64,000 bases of DNA from contig CAWIWT010000022.1 in assembly GCA_963839725.1 (NCBI GenBank), positions 124,001-188,000 of the forward strand. The letters are read 5' to 3'. The position numbers and the translations under genes were made by a program. The notes under the pieces were generated by a model. The model was not told the origin of the DNA. It saw only the letters and a program-made list of their open reading frames with translations, and made no database searches. The DNA comes from Kumtagia sp963839725 (GTDB lineage: Bacteria; Pseudomonadota; Alphaproteobacteria; Rhizobiales; Rhizobiaceae). Positions within the stretch are counted from its first letter, which is position 1. Each line of letters starts with the position of its first letter. Shown one piece after another: positions 8,324 through 16,779 of this stretch.

Positions 8324-10123
8324 ATGACCGACCTTGACGCGATGCCGCGGCCGCTTGCGGCGGCCCTGAAAACCCGTGGCTACGAGACGCTGACTCCCGT
8401 TCAGCAATCCATGCTTGCGGCAGGCAATCAGCAGGCTGACCTGCTTGTTTCGGCCCAAACCGGATCGGGCAAGACGGTCGCCTTCGGCATCGCGATTGCT
8501 CCGACGCTGCTCCATAGCACCGAACGTTTCGGACCGGCTGCCGCGCCGCTCGCCCTCATCGTCGCACCGACGCGCGAACTCGCCATGCAGGTCCGTCGCG
8601 AATTGGAGTGGCTTTACCGCGAAACCGGCGCAAGGCTTGCTTCCTGCGTCGGCGGCATGGACATGCGCACCGAGCGTCGCGCTCTGGGCGAAGGCGCTCA
8701 CATCGTCGTTGGAACCCCCGGCCGCCTGCGCGACCACATCACGCGCGGCTCACTCGATATGGCTTCGCTGAGGGCCATCGTGCTCGATGAGGCCGACGAA
8801 ATGCTCGACCTCGGCTTCCGCGACGACCTCGAATTCATCCTCGCCGCCGCGCCCGACGAACGGCGCACGTTGATGTTCTCAGCCACCGTCCCCCACCAAA
8901 TCGTGCAGCTTGCCAAGCGCTTCCAGCGCGATGCGCTGCGCATCACCGTTGCCGGCGAGAGCAGCCAGCATAGCGATATCGAGTACCAGCAGATCCTCGT
9001 CGCGCCCGCCGACCGCGAGAACGCCATCATCAACACGCTGCTGTTCTTCGATTCTCAGAACACCATCGTTTTCTGTCATACCCGCGAGGCTGTGAAGCAT
9101 CTGGCGAGCCGGCTGGGGAACCGTGGCTTTCCCGTAGTGGCACTGTCGGGCGAACTCAGCCAGGCCGAGCGCACCAACGCACTGCAATCCATGCGCGACG
9201 GCCGCGCTCGCGTCTGCGTAGCGACCGACGTGGCGGCGCGTGGCATCGACTTGCCCAACCTCGACCTCGTCATCCACGCCGACATGCCGTCCAACCCCGA
9301 CACGCTGCTGCACCGCAGCGGCCGCACCGGGCGCGCCGGTCGCAAGGGCATCTGCACGCTGATCGTGCCCTATCATCGGCGTGGGGCGGCAGCGCGGGTA
9401 TTGAAGCTGGCAAAACTCGAGGCGAGGACGGTTCCTGCGCCCAGCGCCACTGATATCGAACGTCACAATAGGGAACGTATCCTCGACGATCCAGCCCTGT
9501 CGGTAGTCGCGGGCGACGATGAGATCGCCTTCGTCAGGGAACTGATGGCGGCGCACAGCGCCGAGCAGATCGCCGCAGCCTATTTGCGGCTGCAACTGGC
9601 GGCGCGCCCTGCGCCTGAGGAACTTCTCGACGCGCCGGTGTTTGCCGAACGCGGCAAGCGCGAACCGCATGGCGAGCGCGCCGAGCGTGACGCAGCACCC
9701 CGCGACCGTAGCGACTTCAACAATGGCGTCTGGTTCCGCGTCTCGGTCGGCCGCAAACATCGGGCCGAGCCACGCTGGCTGCTGCCAATGATCTGCAAGG
9801 CCGGCCACGTCACCAAGCGCGCCGTTGGGTCGATCAAGATCCTCGACGCTGAAAGCCAGTTCGAGATTGCCGGCGACAACGCCGATAGCTTCTGGGCCGC
9901 GGTCAAGGAAAACGGCACCGGCGAGAAGGGCGTGACCATCCAGAAACTGGACGGCAAGCCGGCGCCGGCGAGAGCCGCGCGATCCGATGAATCCTCACCG
10001 CCGTCGTGGAAAAGCGTGAAGAAGGGCAAGTTCAAGCCGAGGAAAAAGCCAGGCGGCGCGCCTTCGTCCGGCGAACCGCCGGGCAAGCCTTTCAAGAAAC
10101 GGGCAAAGATGAGGACTTCCTAA
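8324..10123 (+). CDS. DEAD-box RNA helicase with DbpA-type RNA-binding domain
   Basis: A 599-residue ATP-dependent RNA helicase. Visible are the Q motif (TPVQQ), Walker A AQTGSGKT (44-51), APTREL, TPGRL, the DEAD box (155-158), SAT, and HRSGRTGRAGRKG. Near residues 460-530 a DbpA-like RNA-recognition domain is seen (NGVWFRVSVGRKHRAEPRWLLP), then a Lys/Pro-rich basic tail. This places it in the DbpA/CsdA group that remodels rRNA during ribosome assembly. It precedes rplY with a 216-base gap holding the rplY promoter. Nothing in it looks disrupted. Confidence 0.92.
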   Translation: MTDLDAMPRPLAAALKTRGYETLTPVQQSMLAAGNQQADLLVSAQTGSGKTVAFGIAIAPTLLHSTERFGPAAAPLALIVAPTRELAMQVRRELEWLYRETGARLASCVGGMDMRTERRALGEGAHIVVGTPGRLRDHITRGSLDMASLRAIVLDEADEMLDLGFRDDLEFILAAAPDERRTLMFSATVPHQIVQLAKRFQRDALRITVAGESSQHSDIEYQQILVAPADRENAIINTLLFFDSQNTIVFCHTREAVKHLASRLGNRGFPVVALSGELSQAERTNALQSMRDGRARVCVATDVAARGIDLPNLDLVIHADMPSNPDTLLHRSGRTGRAGRKGICTLIVPYHRRGAAARVLKLAKLEARTVPAPSATDIERHNRERILDDPALSVVAGDDEIAFVRELMAAHSAEQIAAAYLRLQLAARPAPEELLDAPVFAERGKREPHGERAERDAAPRDRSDFNNGVWFRVSVGRKHRAEPRWLLPMICKAGHVTKRAVGSIKILDAESQFEIAGDNADSFWAAVKENGTGEKGVTIQKLDGKPAPARAARSDESSPPSWKSVKKGKFKPRKKPGGAPSSGEPPGKPFKKRAKMRTS

Positions 10124-10181
10124 GGACGCGCATGGGCGGTTATTACCCTCGCCGCCCCATAGTAAGCATTGCTCACTCAAC

Positions 10182-10210
10182 CTTGCGCCTCACCGCCCCT
10201 TCCGCTATAG
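10182..10210 (+). promoter_or_regulatory. Promoter of rplY
   Basis: CTTGCG (10182-10187), a 17-base spacer and CTATAG (10205-10210) fit the alphaproteobacterial housekeeping promoter. It lies about 130 bases before the rplY start. The leader contains a hairpin AACGCGGC / GCCGCGTT (10242-10262), which might be involved in autoregulation. Confidence 0.55.
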
Positions 10211-10339
10211 AGCCGCCACCCGCGTAGACACCCTTGGAGGCAACGCGGCGGAGGGCCGCGTTCTGCGCGGCTTTCGACGTTTCCGGCAACCCGCTTCGCG
10301 GCGTCCGGAGGCGCTCCAAATAAAACGAAAGGAAATGCC

Positions 10340-10837
10340 ATGAGCCACGATACGTACGAGCTCAAGGCCGAGGCGCGCGAACAGGTCGGTAAGGGGTCCG
10401 CCCGTGCAGTTCGCCGCGACGGCAAAGTGCCAGCAGTAATTTATGGTGACAAGCAGCCTCCCCTGGCGATCGCTCTCACCTATAAGGACGTCTACTACAA
10501 GATCCACGGCGGCGGTTTTCTGACCACCATTGCCACGATCGATGTCGGCGGCAAGAAGATCCAGGTCCTGCCGAAGGACTATCAGCTCGATCCGATCAAG
10601 GACACGCCGGTTCACGTCGACTTCCTGCGCATCGGCAAGGACACCGAGGTCAACGTTGCAGTGCCAGTGCACTTCATCAACGAAGACAAGTCGCCCGGCA
10701 TCAAGCGCGGCGGCGCGCTGAACATCGTGCGCCACGAGATCGATTTCCGTTGCCCGGCAAACGCCATTCCGGAATTCATCGAAGTCGACCTGGCCGGTAC
10801 CGATATCGGCGACTCGATCCACATCTCGTCGGTCTAG
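10340..10837 (+). CDS. rplY: Ribosomal protein L25 (general stress protein Ctc), truncated by an in-frame TAG
   Basis: A 165-residue L25/TL5/CTC-type protein that binds 5S rRNA in the large subunit. The N-terminal L25 domain (about 1-95) and most of the C-terminal beta domain are present. Start ATG with AAAGGAA upstream. After GDSIHISSV the frame meets TAG (10835-10837). In the same frame the family sequence then continues (LPAGVRPLIQERDFTIATIAG). The codon is one substitution from CAG (Gln) or AAG. Rhizobial homologues normally run past 200 residues. The product would lack its last ~50 residues. See the tail entry for a second lesion. Confidence 0.85.
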   Translation: MSHDTYELKAEAREQVGKGSARAVRRDGKVPAVIYGDKQPPLAIALTYKDVYYKIHGGGFLTTIATIDVGGKKIQVLPKDYQLDPIKDTPVHVDFLRIGKDTEVNVAVPVHFINEDKSPGIKRGGALNIVRHEIDFRCPANAIPEFIEVDLAGTDIGDSIHISSV

Positions 10838-10983
10838 TTGCCGGCAGGCGTGCGTCCGCTCATCCAGGAGCGCGACTTCACCATCGCGACCATTGCCGGC
10901 CACGGCGGCGCGCAGGAAGCTGAAGCGGAAGTTGCTCCGCAGCCGACGCTGCAGTTCCAGCAGCACCAGCCGACAAGGCTTAA
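10838..10983 (+). pseudogene. rplY: Detached C-terminal tail of rplY
   Basis: In-frame continuation of L25 after the TAG: LPAGVRPLIQERDFTIATIAG, then an Ala/Glu-rich stretch. Around 10937-10942 the family-type tail (AAVPAAPADKA, then TAA at 10981-10983) is read only in another frame, as if one base were missing. Restoring both lesions gives a 214-residue L25, a normal size for rhizobia. Two independent changes in the last 150 bases suggest sequence error or relaxed selection on the tail. Confidence 0.7.
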
Positions 10984-11013
10984 GGTACGTTTTCGCGCCG
11001 GGAGCCATCCTCG

Positions 11014-11808
11014 ATGCTGCTATTCGCAGGTCTTGGCAATCCCGGCGCGCAATACGCCAACCACCGGCACAATGTCGGCTTCATGGCGGCGGACGCGATC
11101 GCCCGCCGCCATGATTTTTCGCCCTGGTCAAAGAAGTTCCAGGGCCTGATCGCCGAGGGCACCATCGGCGGCGAAAAAATCCTACTGATCAAACCGCAGA
11201 CCTTTGTGAACCTGTCAGGTCAGGCGATCGGCGAAGCATTGCGCTTCTACAAGCTGCCTCCCCCAGCCCTGACCGTCTTCTATGACGAGCTCGATCTTGT
11301 CGCCGGAAAGGTCCGCGCCAAGATCGGCGGCGGCACTGGCGGCCACAACGGCATCAAGTCGATCGACGCGCATATCGGCAAGGATTACCGCCGGGTGCGT
11401 ATCGGCATCGGCCACCCTGGCGTCAAAGAGTTGGTCCACGGTCATGTGCTTGGCGATTTCGCCAAGGCCGACGCGGGCTGGCTGGACCCGTTGCTCGAAA
11501 GCATCGCCGACAGCGCATCCTATTTGGTGAAGAACGACGACAATGGCTTCATGAATCGGGTGAAGTCTAGCGATTCAAGCCATTGGCAAGACTCAGGAAG
11601 ATTCCAAACCTGCTCCGAAGGCGCAAAGCCACGTGCGCCAGGCACGACAGCAAAAGCCTGGTGTCACATTGCCGGAGACTGGCCCATTGGCCGCCATGCT
11701 GAAAAAGTTATTTGGCGGGTCAGATTCCTGAAGCCGCATCTGGCTGCGGCAAGCCGTTGGGAACCCTACGTCACCTTGTCGCATTATCGCCTCGATGACT
11801 CGGCATAG
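11014..11808 (+). CDS. pth: Peptidyl-tRNA hydrolase, C-terminal frameshift
   Basis: The enzyme releases tRNA from stalled peptidyl-tRNA by ester hydrolysis. The catalytic core is intact: GLGNPGAQY, H19 (NHRHNVGF), the Asn in PQTFVNLSG, the Asp in YDELDL, and GGHNGIKSI. After about residue 182 (GFMNRV) the annotated frame becomes unrelated. The other frame reads SLAIQAIGKTQED..., ends LKKLFGGSDS and stops at 11729-11731, giving 238 residues as usual. One extra A near 11562 (GTGAAGTCTA) explains it. It sits between rplY and ychF, the usual rhizobial order. Confidence 0.88.
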   Translation: MLLFAGLGNPGAQYANHRHNVGFMAADAIARRHDFSPWSKKFQGLIAEGTIGGEKILLIKPQTFVNLSGQAIGEALRFYKLPPPALTVFYDELDLVAGKVRAKIGGGTGGHNGIKSIDAHIGKDYRRVRIGIGHPGVKELVHGHVLGDFAKADAGWLDPLLESIADSASYLVKNDDNGFMNRVKSSDSSHWQDSGRFQTCSEGAKPRAPGTTAKAWCHIAGDWPIGRHAEKVIWRVRFLKPHLAAASRWEPYVTLSHYRLDDSA

Positions 11809-11913
11809 GCCTCAACCTCTACGCGCAATATTTCATGTGCAGCCAAGTCGATCAGAACAGTGATCCTACCCGGCTCGACCAACGTATTGGCCAGGACTGA
11901 ATAGGAATAGCGG

Positions 11914-12453
11914 ATGCGGCGTGACATTACCTACATGTTCGCGATGAGCCTTGATGGCTTCATTGCCCGGAACGATGGCGGCATTGATTGGCTGGACAAT
12001 TATCCGCCGAATGCGGATTTCGACTTCGACACATTCATGGACTCCGTCACCGGCATCGTCATGGGCCGTGACACCTATGACGTCGTTATGCGTCTGGAGC
12101 ACTGGCCCTACGAACGCTACCCGACCGTGATCGCTACGCGCCGCGCTATCGATGACTTGCCGAAGAACGCGGTGGCAATGGCCGGCACGCCCGAGACTCT
12201 GCTGAAAGACCTGCGCAAGCGCGGGGCCAACGGGCGCATCTGGATGTTCGGCGGCGGCGAGCTCGCGCGTCAGTTCATGGTGCATGGTCTGCTGGATTCA
12301 ATCGAGATCGGAACGATCCCGGTGATTCTCGGTAGCGGCGTTGCTGCCTTTGGCGGGATGCAGCCGGACCGGTGGCTGGATCTGGAGTTCGCAAAGCCGC
12401 TGGCCAATGGCGCCGTGCACAGCCGCTACAAGGTCAGGCGACAGACGGCGTAG
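11914..12453 (+). CDS. Dihydrofolate reductase family protein (RibD C-terminal domain)
   Basis: A 179-residue single-domain reductase of the RibD-C/DHFR superfamily. It opens with YMFAMSLDGFIARNDGGIDWL, then shows GIVMGRDTYDVV and the NADPH-binding block IWMFGGGELARQFM. The end is IPVILGSG and LDLEFAKPLANGAVHSRYKV. The fold uses NADPH to reduce pterin- or pyrimidine-like substrates. Stand-alone versions of this kind are common and mostly uncharacterised, so the substrate is unknown. It stands between pth and ychF. Confidence 0.85.
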   Translation: MRRDITYMFAMSLDGFIARNDGGIDWLDNYPPNADFDFDTFMDSVTGIVMGRDTYDVVMRLEHWPYERYPTVIATRRAIDDLPKNAVAMAGTPETLLKDLRKRGANGRIWMFGGGELARQFMVHGLLDSIEIGTIPVILGSGVAAFGGMQPDRWLDLEFAKPLANGAVHSRYKVRRQTA

Positions 12454-12461
12454 AAAAACAA

Positions 12462-12489
12462 AAGGCCGGGAACCAAAATTCCCGACCTT
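12462..12489. terminator. Hairpin after the RibD-like gene
   Basis: AAGGCCGGGAA / TTCCCGACCTT with a 6-base loop gives 11 paired positions with one mismatch or G-U. The T run lies on the minus-strand side (TTGTTTTT), so it would terminate best for minus-strand transcription, although the adjacent gene is on the plus strand. Confidence 0.4.
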
Positions 12490-12741
12490 CCTAGCATCTC
12501 TACAACCCCGCCAGTACATCCGTGGTCGGCGGCCGGAGACGATCCGTTGAAGCCCCATATGGGGGCCGCATCAGGATACTGCAAGCCCCAACCAGCATTT
12601 AATCATTATCCGCGTCCCGTTAGAGCGCTAAATCAGAAACAACCGGCGCTGAAGCCTCGGTTAGCTCGCAAGCCTTGACGATCATCGCCCGTTTCGCCCA
12701 TAGCGCTGGACAAATTCAGTTTCCCGATAGGACTCTTCATC

Positions 12742-13845
12742 ATGGGCTTCAAATGCGGCATCGTTGGGCTACCCAACGTTGGCAAATCGACGCTGTTCAA
12801 CGCACTGACCCGCACCGCCGCGGCGCAGGCCGCAAACTATCCGTTCTGCACCATCGAACCAAATACGGGCGAGGTTGCTGTTCCCGATCCACGCCTGCAA
12901 AAGATCGCCGCGGTCGCCAAATCGAAAGAGATCATTCCCACCCGCATTTCCTTTGTCGACATTGCCGGCCTTGTGCGGGGCGCGTCCAAGGGCGAAGGCC
13001 TCGGCAACCAGTTCCTTGCCAACATCCGCGAGGTCGACGCGGTCGTGCACGTCCTGCGTTGCTTCGAGGATGACGACATCGCCCACGTCGAAGGCCGTAT
13101 CAATCCGGTAGCCGACGCCGAGACCGTTGAGACCGAGCTTATGCTATCGGACCTTGAAAGTCTGGAGCGGCGCGTTGCCCAGTTCCGCAAGCGTGGTCAA
13201 GGCAAGGAAAAAGAAGCGCTGACCGTGCTGCCGTTCATGGAAAAGGCTCTGGAGTTGCTACAGGAGGGAAAGCCGGCCCGTGTCATGCTGACAGGAATCG
13301 CCGCCGAGGATCTGAAGAAACTACAGAGCCTCAACCTTCTGACAGCGCATCCGGTGCTTTATGTCTGCAACGTCGCCGAGGCGGACGCCGCCGGTGGCAA
13401 TGATCACACCAAGGCCGTCGAAGCGATGGCCGCGGCTCAAGGGGCAGGCGTCGTTGTCATTTCGGCCGCAATCGAGGCCGAGGTGGCTCAACTGCCCGAC
13501 GAGGAGGAGCTTGAGTTCCTGGCCTCGATGGGCCTCGAGGAGCCCGGCTTGGACAAGCTGATCCGCGCCGGCTACGACCTCCTGCACCTCATCACCTATT
13601 TCACGGCGGGGCCGAAGGAAACGCGCGCCTGGACGATTGAAAAGGGCACCAAGGCGCCACAGGCGGCAGGCGTCATTCACACTGACTTCGAGCGTGGCTT
13701 CATCCGCGCGCAAACGATCGCCTATGACGATTTCGTCGGCCTTGGCGGCGAAGTCGCCGCCAAGGAGGCCGGCAAGGCCCGCGACGAAGGCAAGGAATAT
13801 GTGGTGCAGGACGGCGACGTGATGCTGTTCAAGTTCAACACCTGA
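12742..13845 (+). CDS. ychF: Ribosome-binding ATPase YchF/EngD
   Basis: A 367-residue Obg-like P-loop protein that binds ATP rather than GTP and associates with ribosomes. Walker A is GLPNVGKST (9-17). Switch II is DIAGLVRGASKGEGLGN. The helical hairpin covers about 125-200. The terminal TGS domain contains TYFTAGPKETRAWTI, GVIHTDFERGFIRA and ends VQDGDVMLFKFN. Length and motifs are complete. The ATG at 12742 is the start seen in the family. It ends the housekeeping segment; accessory DNA follows. Confidence 0.95.
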   Translation: MGFKCGIVGLPNVGKSTLFNALTRTAAAQAANYPFCTIEPNTGEVAVPDPRLQKIAAVAKSKEIIPTRISFVDIAGLVRGASKGEGLGNQFLANIREVDAVVHVLRCFEDDDIAHVEGRINPVADAETVETELMLSDLESLERRVAQFRKRGQGKEKEALTVLPFMEKALELLQEGKPARVMLTGIAAEDLKKLQSLNLLTAHPVLYVCNVAEADAAGGNDHTKAVEAMAAAQGAGVVVISAAIEAEVAQLPDEEELEFLASMGLEEPGLDKLIRAGYDLLHLITYFTAGPKETRAWTIEKGTKAPQAAGVIHTDFERGFIRAQTIAYDDFVGLGGEVAAKEAGKARDEGKEYVVQDGDVMLFKFNT

Positions 13846-14029
13846 CACAGCTATTCATCCTATTGTTGTAATTAGATTTTTCATGACGATTGGCGATCGG
13901 ATGCGGCAGGATGCTGCAAACCACCTAGTTGCTGCTCATCGCGTTACCATCGCGCATCGGCTGTGGCTCCTTCACCACGATATGGTCTGTCGTCAGGCGC
14001 GGCTCTGAGTGCATCTAACAGGCACACAT

Positions 14030-14120
14030 GAATGGGTGGCCGATTGGTTCACGGCAGAGGTCTTGAAAACCTCCAAAGGCGCAAGTCTTCCGTACGTTGG
14101 TCCCCAGCCGCGGCCCATAG
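14030..14120 (+). pseudogene. Degenerate tRNA-Ser(UGA)-like sequence
   Basis: A recognisable tRNA shell. It has a possible acceptor GAATGGG (14030-14036) with partial partner CCCAT near 14114-14118, D stem GCC/GGC (14039-14055), and a perfect anticodon arm GAGGT-CTTGAAA-ACCTC (14057-14073) with anticodon TGA, plus a class-II-like variable arm. The T arm does not form and lacks TTCRA. It is therefore a remnant, not a working tRNA. Fragments like this mark integration sites of genomic islands, and it sits just before the foreign-looking block 14227-19587. The rest of 13846-14226 holds nothing else recognisable. Confidence 0.5.
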
Positions 14121-14226
14121 TACAAACTCCGGTCGCGAGCGCCCTCTCACTCGACGACAGCGCCCTACTCATAGTCTACTAGGCGTCGGCAGGTCTTGAC
14201 CGCGAAAGTTGTTTCGGAAAGCGGGT

Positions 14227-15465
14227 ATGGGTGAAATGGGACAGCCTTTGAGAATAGGGGCGCAGTTATCGACATCCCATTCATTGTCCAGCGCGTTGGG
14301 TCTCGACCGGGTGATGGAGGTCGTCGAGCGCGCTCGTTCGATCATCGACCTCGACATCCTGATCGTCGGCGCGCGTGAGAACCCCGCGATATTCCGGGCA
14401 ATGAGCAACCCGGGGCGCCGCCCGGCGAAGGAAGTGTTCCTTTGGTACAACCTCCTCTCCGACATCGAAGGGATGCAGCAATCCGACCTTGTTGTGAATT
14501 GGCGCGGGGAACGAAGCCGTGGATGGGGTGGCTGGGCAGAAAAAGATACGGAGGTCCACGAGACGTTCCGGTTCGTTTGCCCAAACAACCCCGCAGCGAA
14601 GGAGAAAACGCTCCGCGGGCTTCGAGAGATTCTCGACCGGTATCCCTTTGACGGCGTTTTCCTCGACAAAATACGCTTTCCTTCACCGGCCAACGGCCTG
14701 AACGAGGTTCTATCCTGCTTTTGCGATCACTGCCGTCGAGCGGCGGCTGCGGACGGCCTTGATCTCGCTTCCGTCGCGCGGAGTTTGCAAGAACCGTTCG
14801 TTGCCAGCGAGCCCCCGCCGGCCACTCGCGGAAAAGTGGAGAAATCCTGGCTCAGCAAGCTCGTCGCCGGGAACCCGCTTCTTTCCGCGTTTCTCCGTTT
14901 CCGGAACAACAGCATTACCAGGCTGATTGGCGAGGCACACAACGTGGCCTCTCATCTTGGCCGGAAGGTTTCCCTCGATTTGTTTTCACCCGGCCTGGCA
15001 TCGGTAGTTGGCCAGGATTACCGTGCTTTGTCGCGGCATTCTGTCTGGACTAAGCCAATGACCTATCGTGTCGCCATGGGCCCCGCTGGGCTGCGATTGG
15101 AGATTCCCGCGCTCGTGGAAGGCGTCGCAGTGATGTTTGATCTCAGCGAGTCCAGCATCTCCGATTGGGCGGCGGTCCATGTGCCGGGCTTCAATTCGGA
15201 CACCCTCCGGCTCACCCGAGAGTCCGCGGTTCCTCTCTCCATGATGACGTCGGAGATAGCCGAAGCGGTGCGTTTGATGCGTCCGGTTCCAGTGTATTTC
15301 GGCCTCGAGCTCGTTAGCCACCCGGGCGTGATTGAAATCACCCCGGCTTTGGTGAGCGACATGGTCCGCGCCGGCCGCAAATCCGGGGCCGGCGGGACAA
15401 TCATTTCCTGGGATCTTATGCATGCGCCCGTGAACGGCTTGGAAGCGTTGGCCGCGGCGGTATAA
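14227..15465 (+). CDS. Predicted TIM-barrel hydrolase, unknown specificity
   Basis: A 412-residue protein without signal peptide. Residues 137-152 read DRYPFDGVFLDKIRFP. A strand-end Asp in such a motif (D147) is typical of TIM-barrel glycoside-hydrolase-like families. Next comes a cysteine cluster CFCDHC (C164, C166, C169) like those in some GH42/GH-like proteins. Late segments (VPVYFGLELV, GTIISWDLMHAP) fit further barrel strands. I cannot name the family. It converges on the ABC transporter genes, and a second, different barrel protein lies at their other end, suggesting joint action on an imported carbohydrate. ATG 14227 is chosen; 14236 and TTG 14209 are alternatives. Confidence 0.6.
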   Translation: MGEMGQPLRIGAQLSTSHSLSSALGLDRVMEVVERARSIIDLDILIVGARENPAIFRAMSNPGRRPAKEVFLWYNLLSDIEGMQQSDLVVNWRGERSRGWGGWAEKDTEVHETFRFVCPNNPAAKEKTLRGLREILDRYPFDGVFLDKIRFPSPANGLNEVLSCFCDHCRRAAAADGLDLASVARSLQEPFVASEPPPATRGKVEKSWLSKLVAGNPLLSAFLRFRNNSITRLIGEAHNVASHLGRKVSLDLFSPGLASVVGQDYRALSRHSVWTKPMTYRVAMGPAGLRLEIPALVEGVAVMFDLSESSISDWAAVHVPGFNSDTLRLTRESAVPLSMMTSEIAEAVRLMRPVPVYFGLELVSHPGVIEITPALVSDMVRAGRKSGAGGTIISWDLMHAPVNGLEALAAAV

Positions 15466-15539
15466 GCAATTTGGTACCCGTCCGTCAGCCTGTGCCCCAA
15501 ATGCGTTCCCGCCAGGGGCCGCGGCCGCTCGACTGCTCG

Positions 15540-16613
15540 TCAACAGCCCCAGGCGGGCGGGGTCGCCTCGGCGTTATCCTTCGTGACCAACGGAAGCGGC
15601 AGGAAGTACGGCTTCGGTATCTCAGCGTCCTTGCCGTTGAAATGGAGATACGCCATGTGCATCGCCTGATAGGCCTGCGGATAGGGGTCCTGGTCGACGG
15701 TCCCGAACACCTTGCCGTCATGGATCAGTTGTCGGATATCAGCGGGATAGTCACCTGCGATGAACGTAACTTCGTCGCGACCATTCCTGGTGGCGAAGTC
15801 GACAGCGGCTGCGCCCTCCGGCCCCTGCATCACGATCGCATCGAGCTGCCCTTTGGGGAACCGGCTAAGGAGATCCTGAACAACCGCGAGGGCCTTGGCG
15901 CCGTCAAAGTCGTCGGTGACCCTGGCGACTTCTTCATACTGCGGGTTCTTCGCGCGGAACTCATCCCATCCCTTGGCCCGCAAGACCTGTGCGGGGCTGC
16001 CCCCGAAACCCATGACGTAGGCGACCTTTGCCTTCTGACCTTTGAAGGCCTGGTCGAGTAGTTTCCCCTGCAGCCGCCCGAAATCGACGTCGTCCGCGCC
16101 GACATAGGTGAGGACATTCACCTCGCTCCGGCCAAAGCCCGCCTTATTGTTTGCCTCTAGGATCGGGATTCCGGCATCGTTGACCAGCTTGATTCCCGGA
16201 ATGATCCCATCACCCGAGGGCACAAGGATTATGAGATCGTACTTCTGAGCGATGAAATTCTGCAAGTTCGCGAGCTCGGTTGCAACGTCCCCGCTGTTTC
16301 CGTCGACGAGATCGTATGTGAAGCCGAATTGCTTGGCACCGTCCTCCAGGCCTGTCTTGAAGTTCGCGTAGAATGGGACTTTCAAATAGGCGACGCTCAC
16401 GCCGATCTTTTTGTTGGCCGGCGGTGTGTCAGGAATCGGCGTCATTCTTTGAACGGGAAGACAGCTGAGTGGATCGGCCCTGGCCGCGTTCAGGAGCAAG
16501 TCGGAAAATACACACCCTGCTAGGCCGAACACTCCCAGCCCTCGGACGAGGTCGCGTCGGTTCACCTCTGCGGCCGACCTTACTTCACCTCTCTGTTCAT
16601 CGCTGTTAGCCAT
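15540..16613 (-). CDS. Sugar ABC transporter substrate-binding protein, Tat-like signal
   Basis: A 357-residue periplasmic-binding protein of the ribose/xylose type (Peripla_BP_4). An N-terminal NRRDLVRGLGVFGLAG stretch resembles a twin-arginine signal. The mature part begins with KKIGVSVAYLKVPFYANFKTGLEDGAKQ and contains YDLIILVPSGDGIIPGIKLVNDAGIPI and AIVMQGPEGAAAVDFA, family hallmarks. Start 16613 has GGAGGAG 7 bases before it. It is the last gene of the operon after the permease, separated by about 165 bases. The ligand is unknown; a sugar or sugar-like compound is inferred from the family. Confidence 0.85.
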   Translation of the reverse strand: MANSDEQRGEVRSAAEVNRRDLVRGLGVFGLAGCVFSDLLLNAARADPLSCLPVQRMTPIPDTPPANKKIGVSVAYLKVPFYANFKTGLEDGAKQFGFTYDLVDGNSGDVATELANLQNFIAQKYDLIILVPSGDGIIPGIKLVNDAGIPILEANNKAGFGRSEVNVLTYVGADDVDFGRLQGKLLDQAFKGQKAKVAYVMGFGGSPAQVLRAKGWDEFRAKNPQYEEVARVTDDFDGAKALAVVQDLLSRFPKGQLDAIVMQGPEGAAAVDFATRNGRDEVTFIAGDYPADIRQLIHDGKVFGTVDQDPYPQAYQAMHMAYLHFNGKDAEIPKPYFLPLPLVTKDNAEATPPAWGC

Positions 16614-16779
16614 GGCTGTCTCCTCCACGGACCGGTTCGTCCTTCGATCGGGACGGAGCGGTCCGATGAGGCCCCTTCCCTTCTTGGTCGGCAGGTCCTT
16701 TCAACCGAACCGCCGCCGAGGCGATCCTACCGCAATTCCCGGCGGGACTGAACTTCTGCTGGAGCCGTCGAGAATGCCC

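Noticed and set aside
7781..8737. A 318-residue minus-strand frame
   Set aside because: Its N-terminal two thirds are antisense to the helicase; only the last ~100 residues look like a permease.
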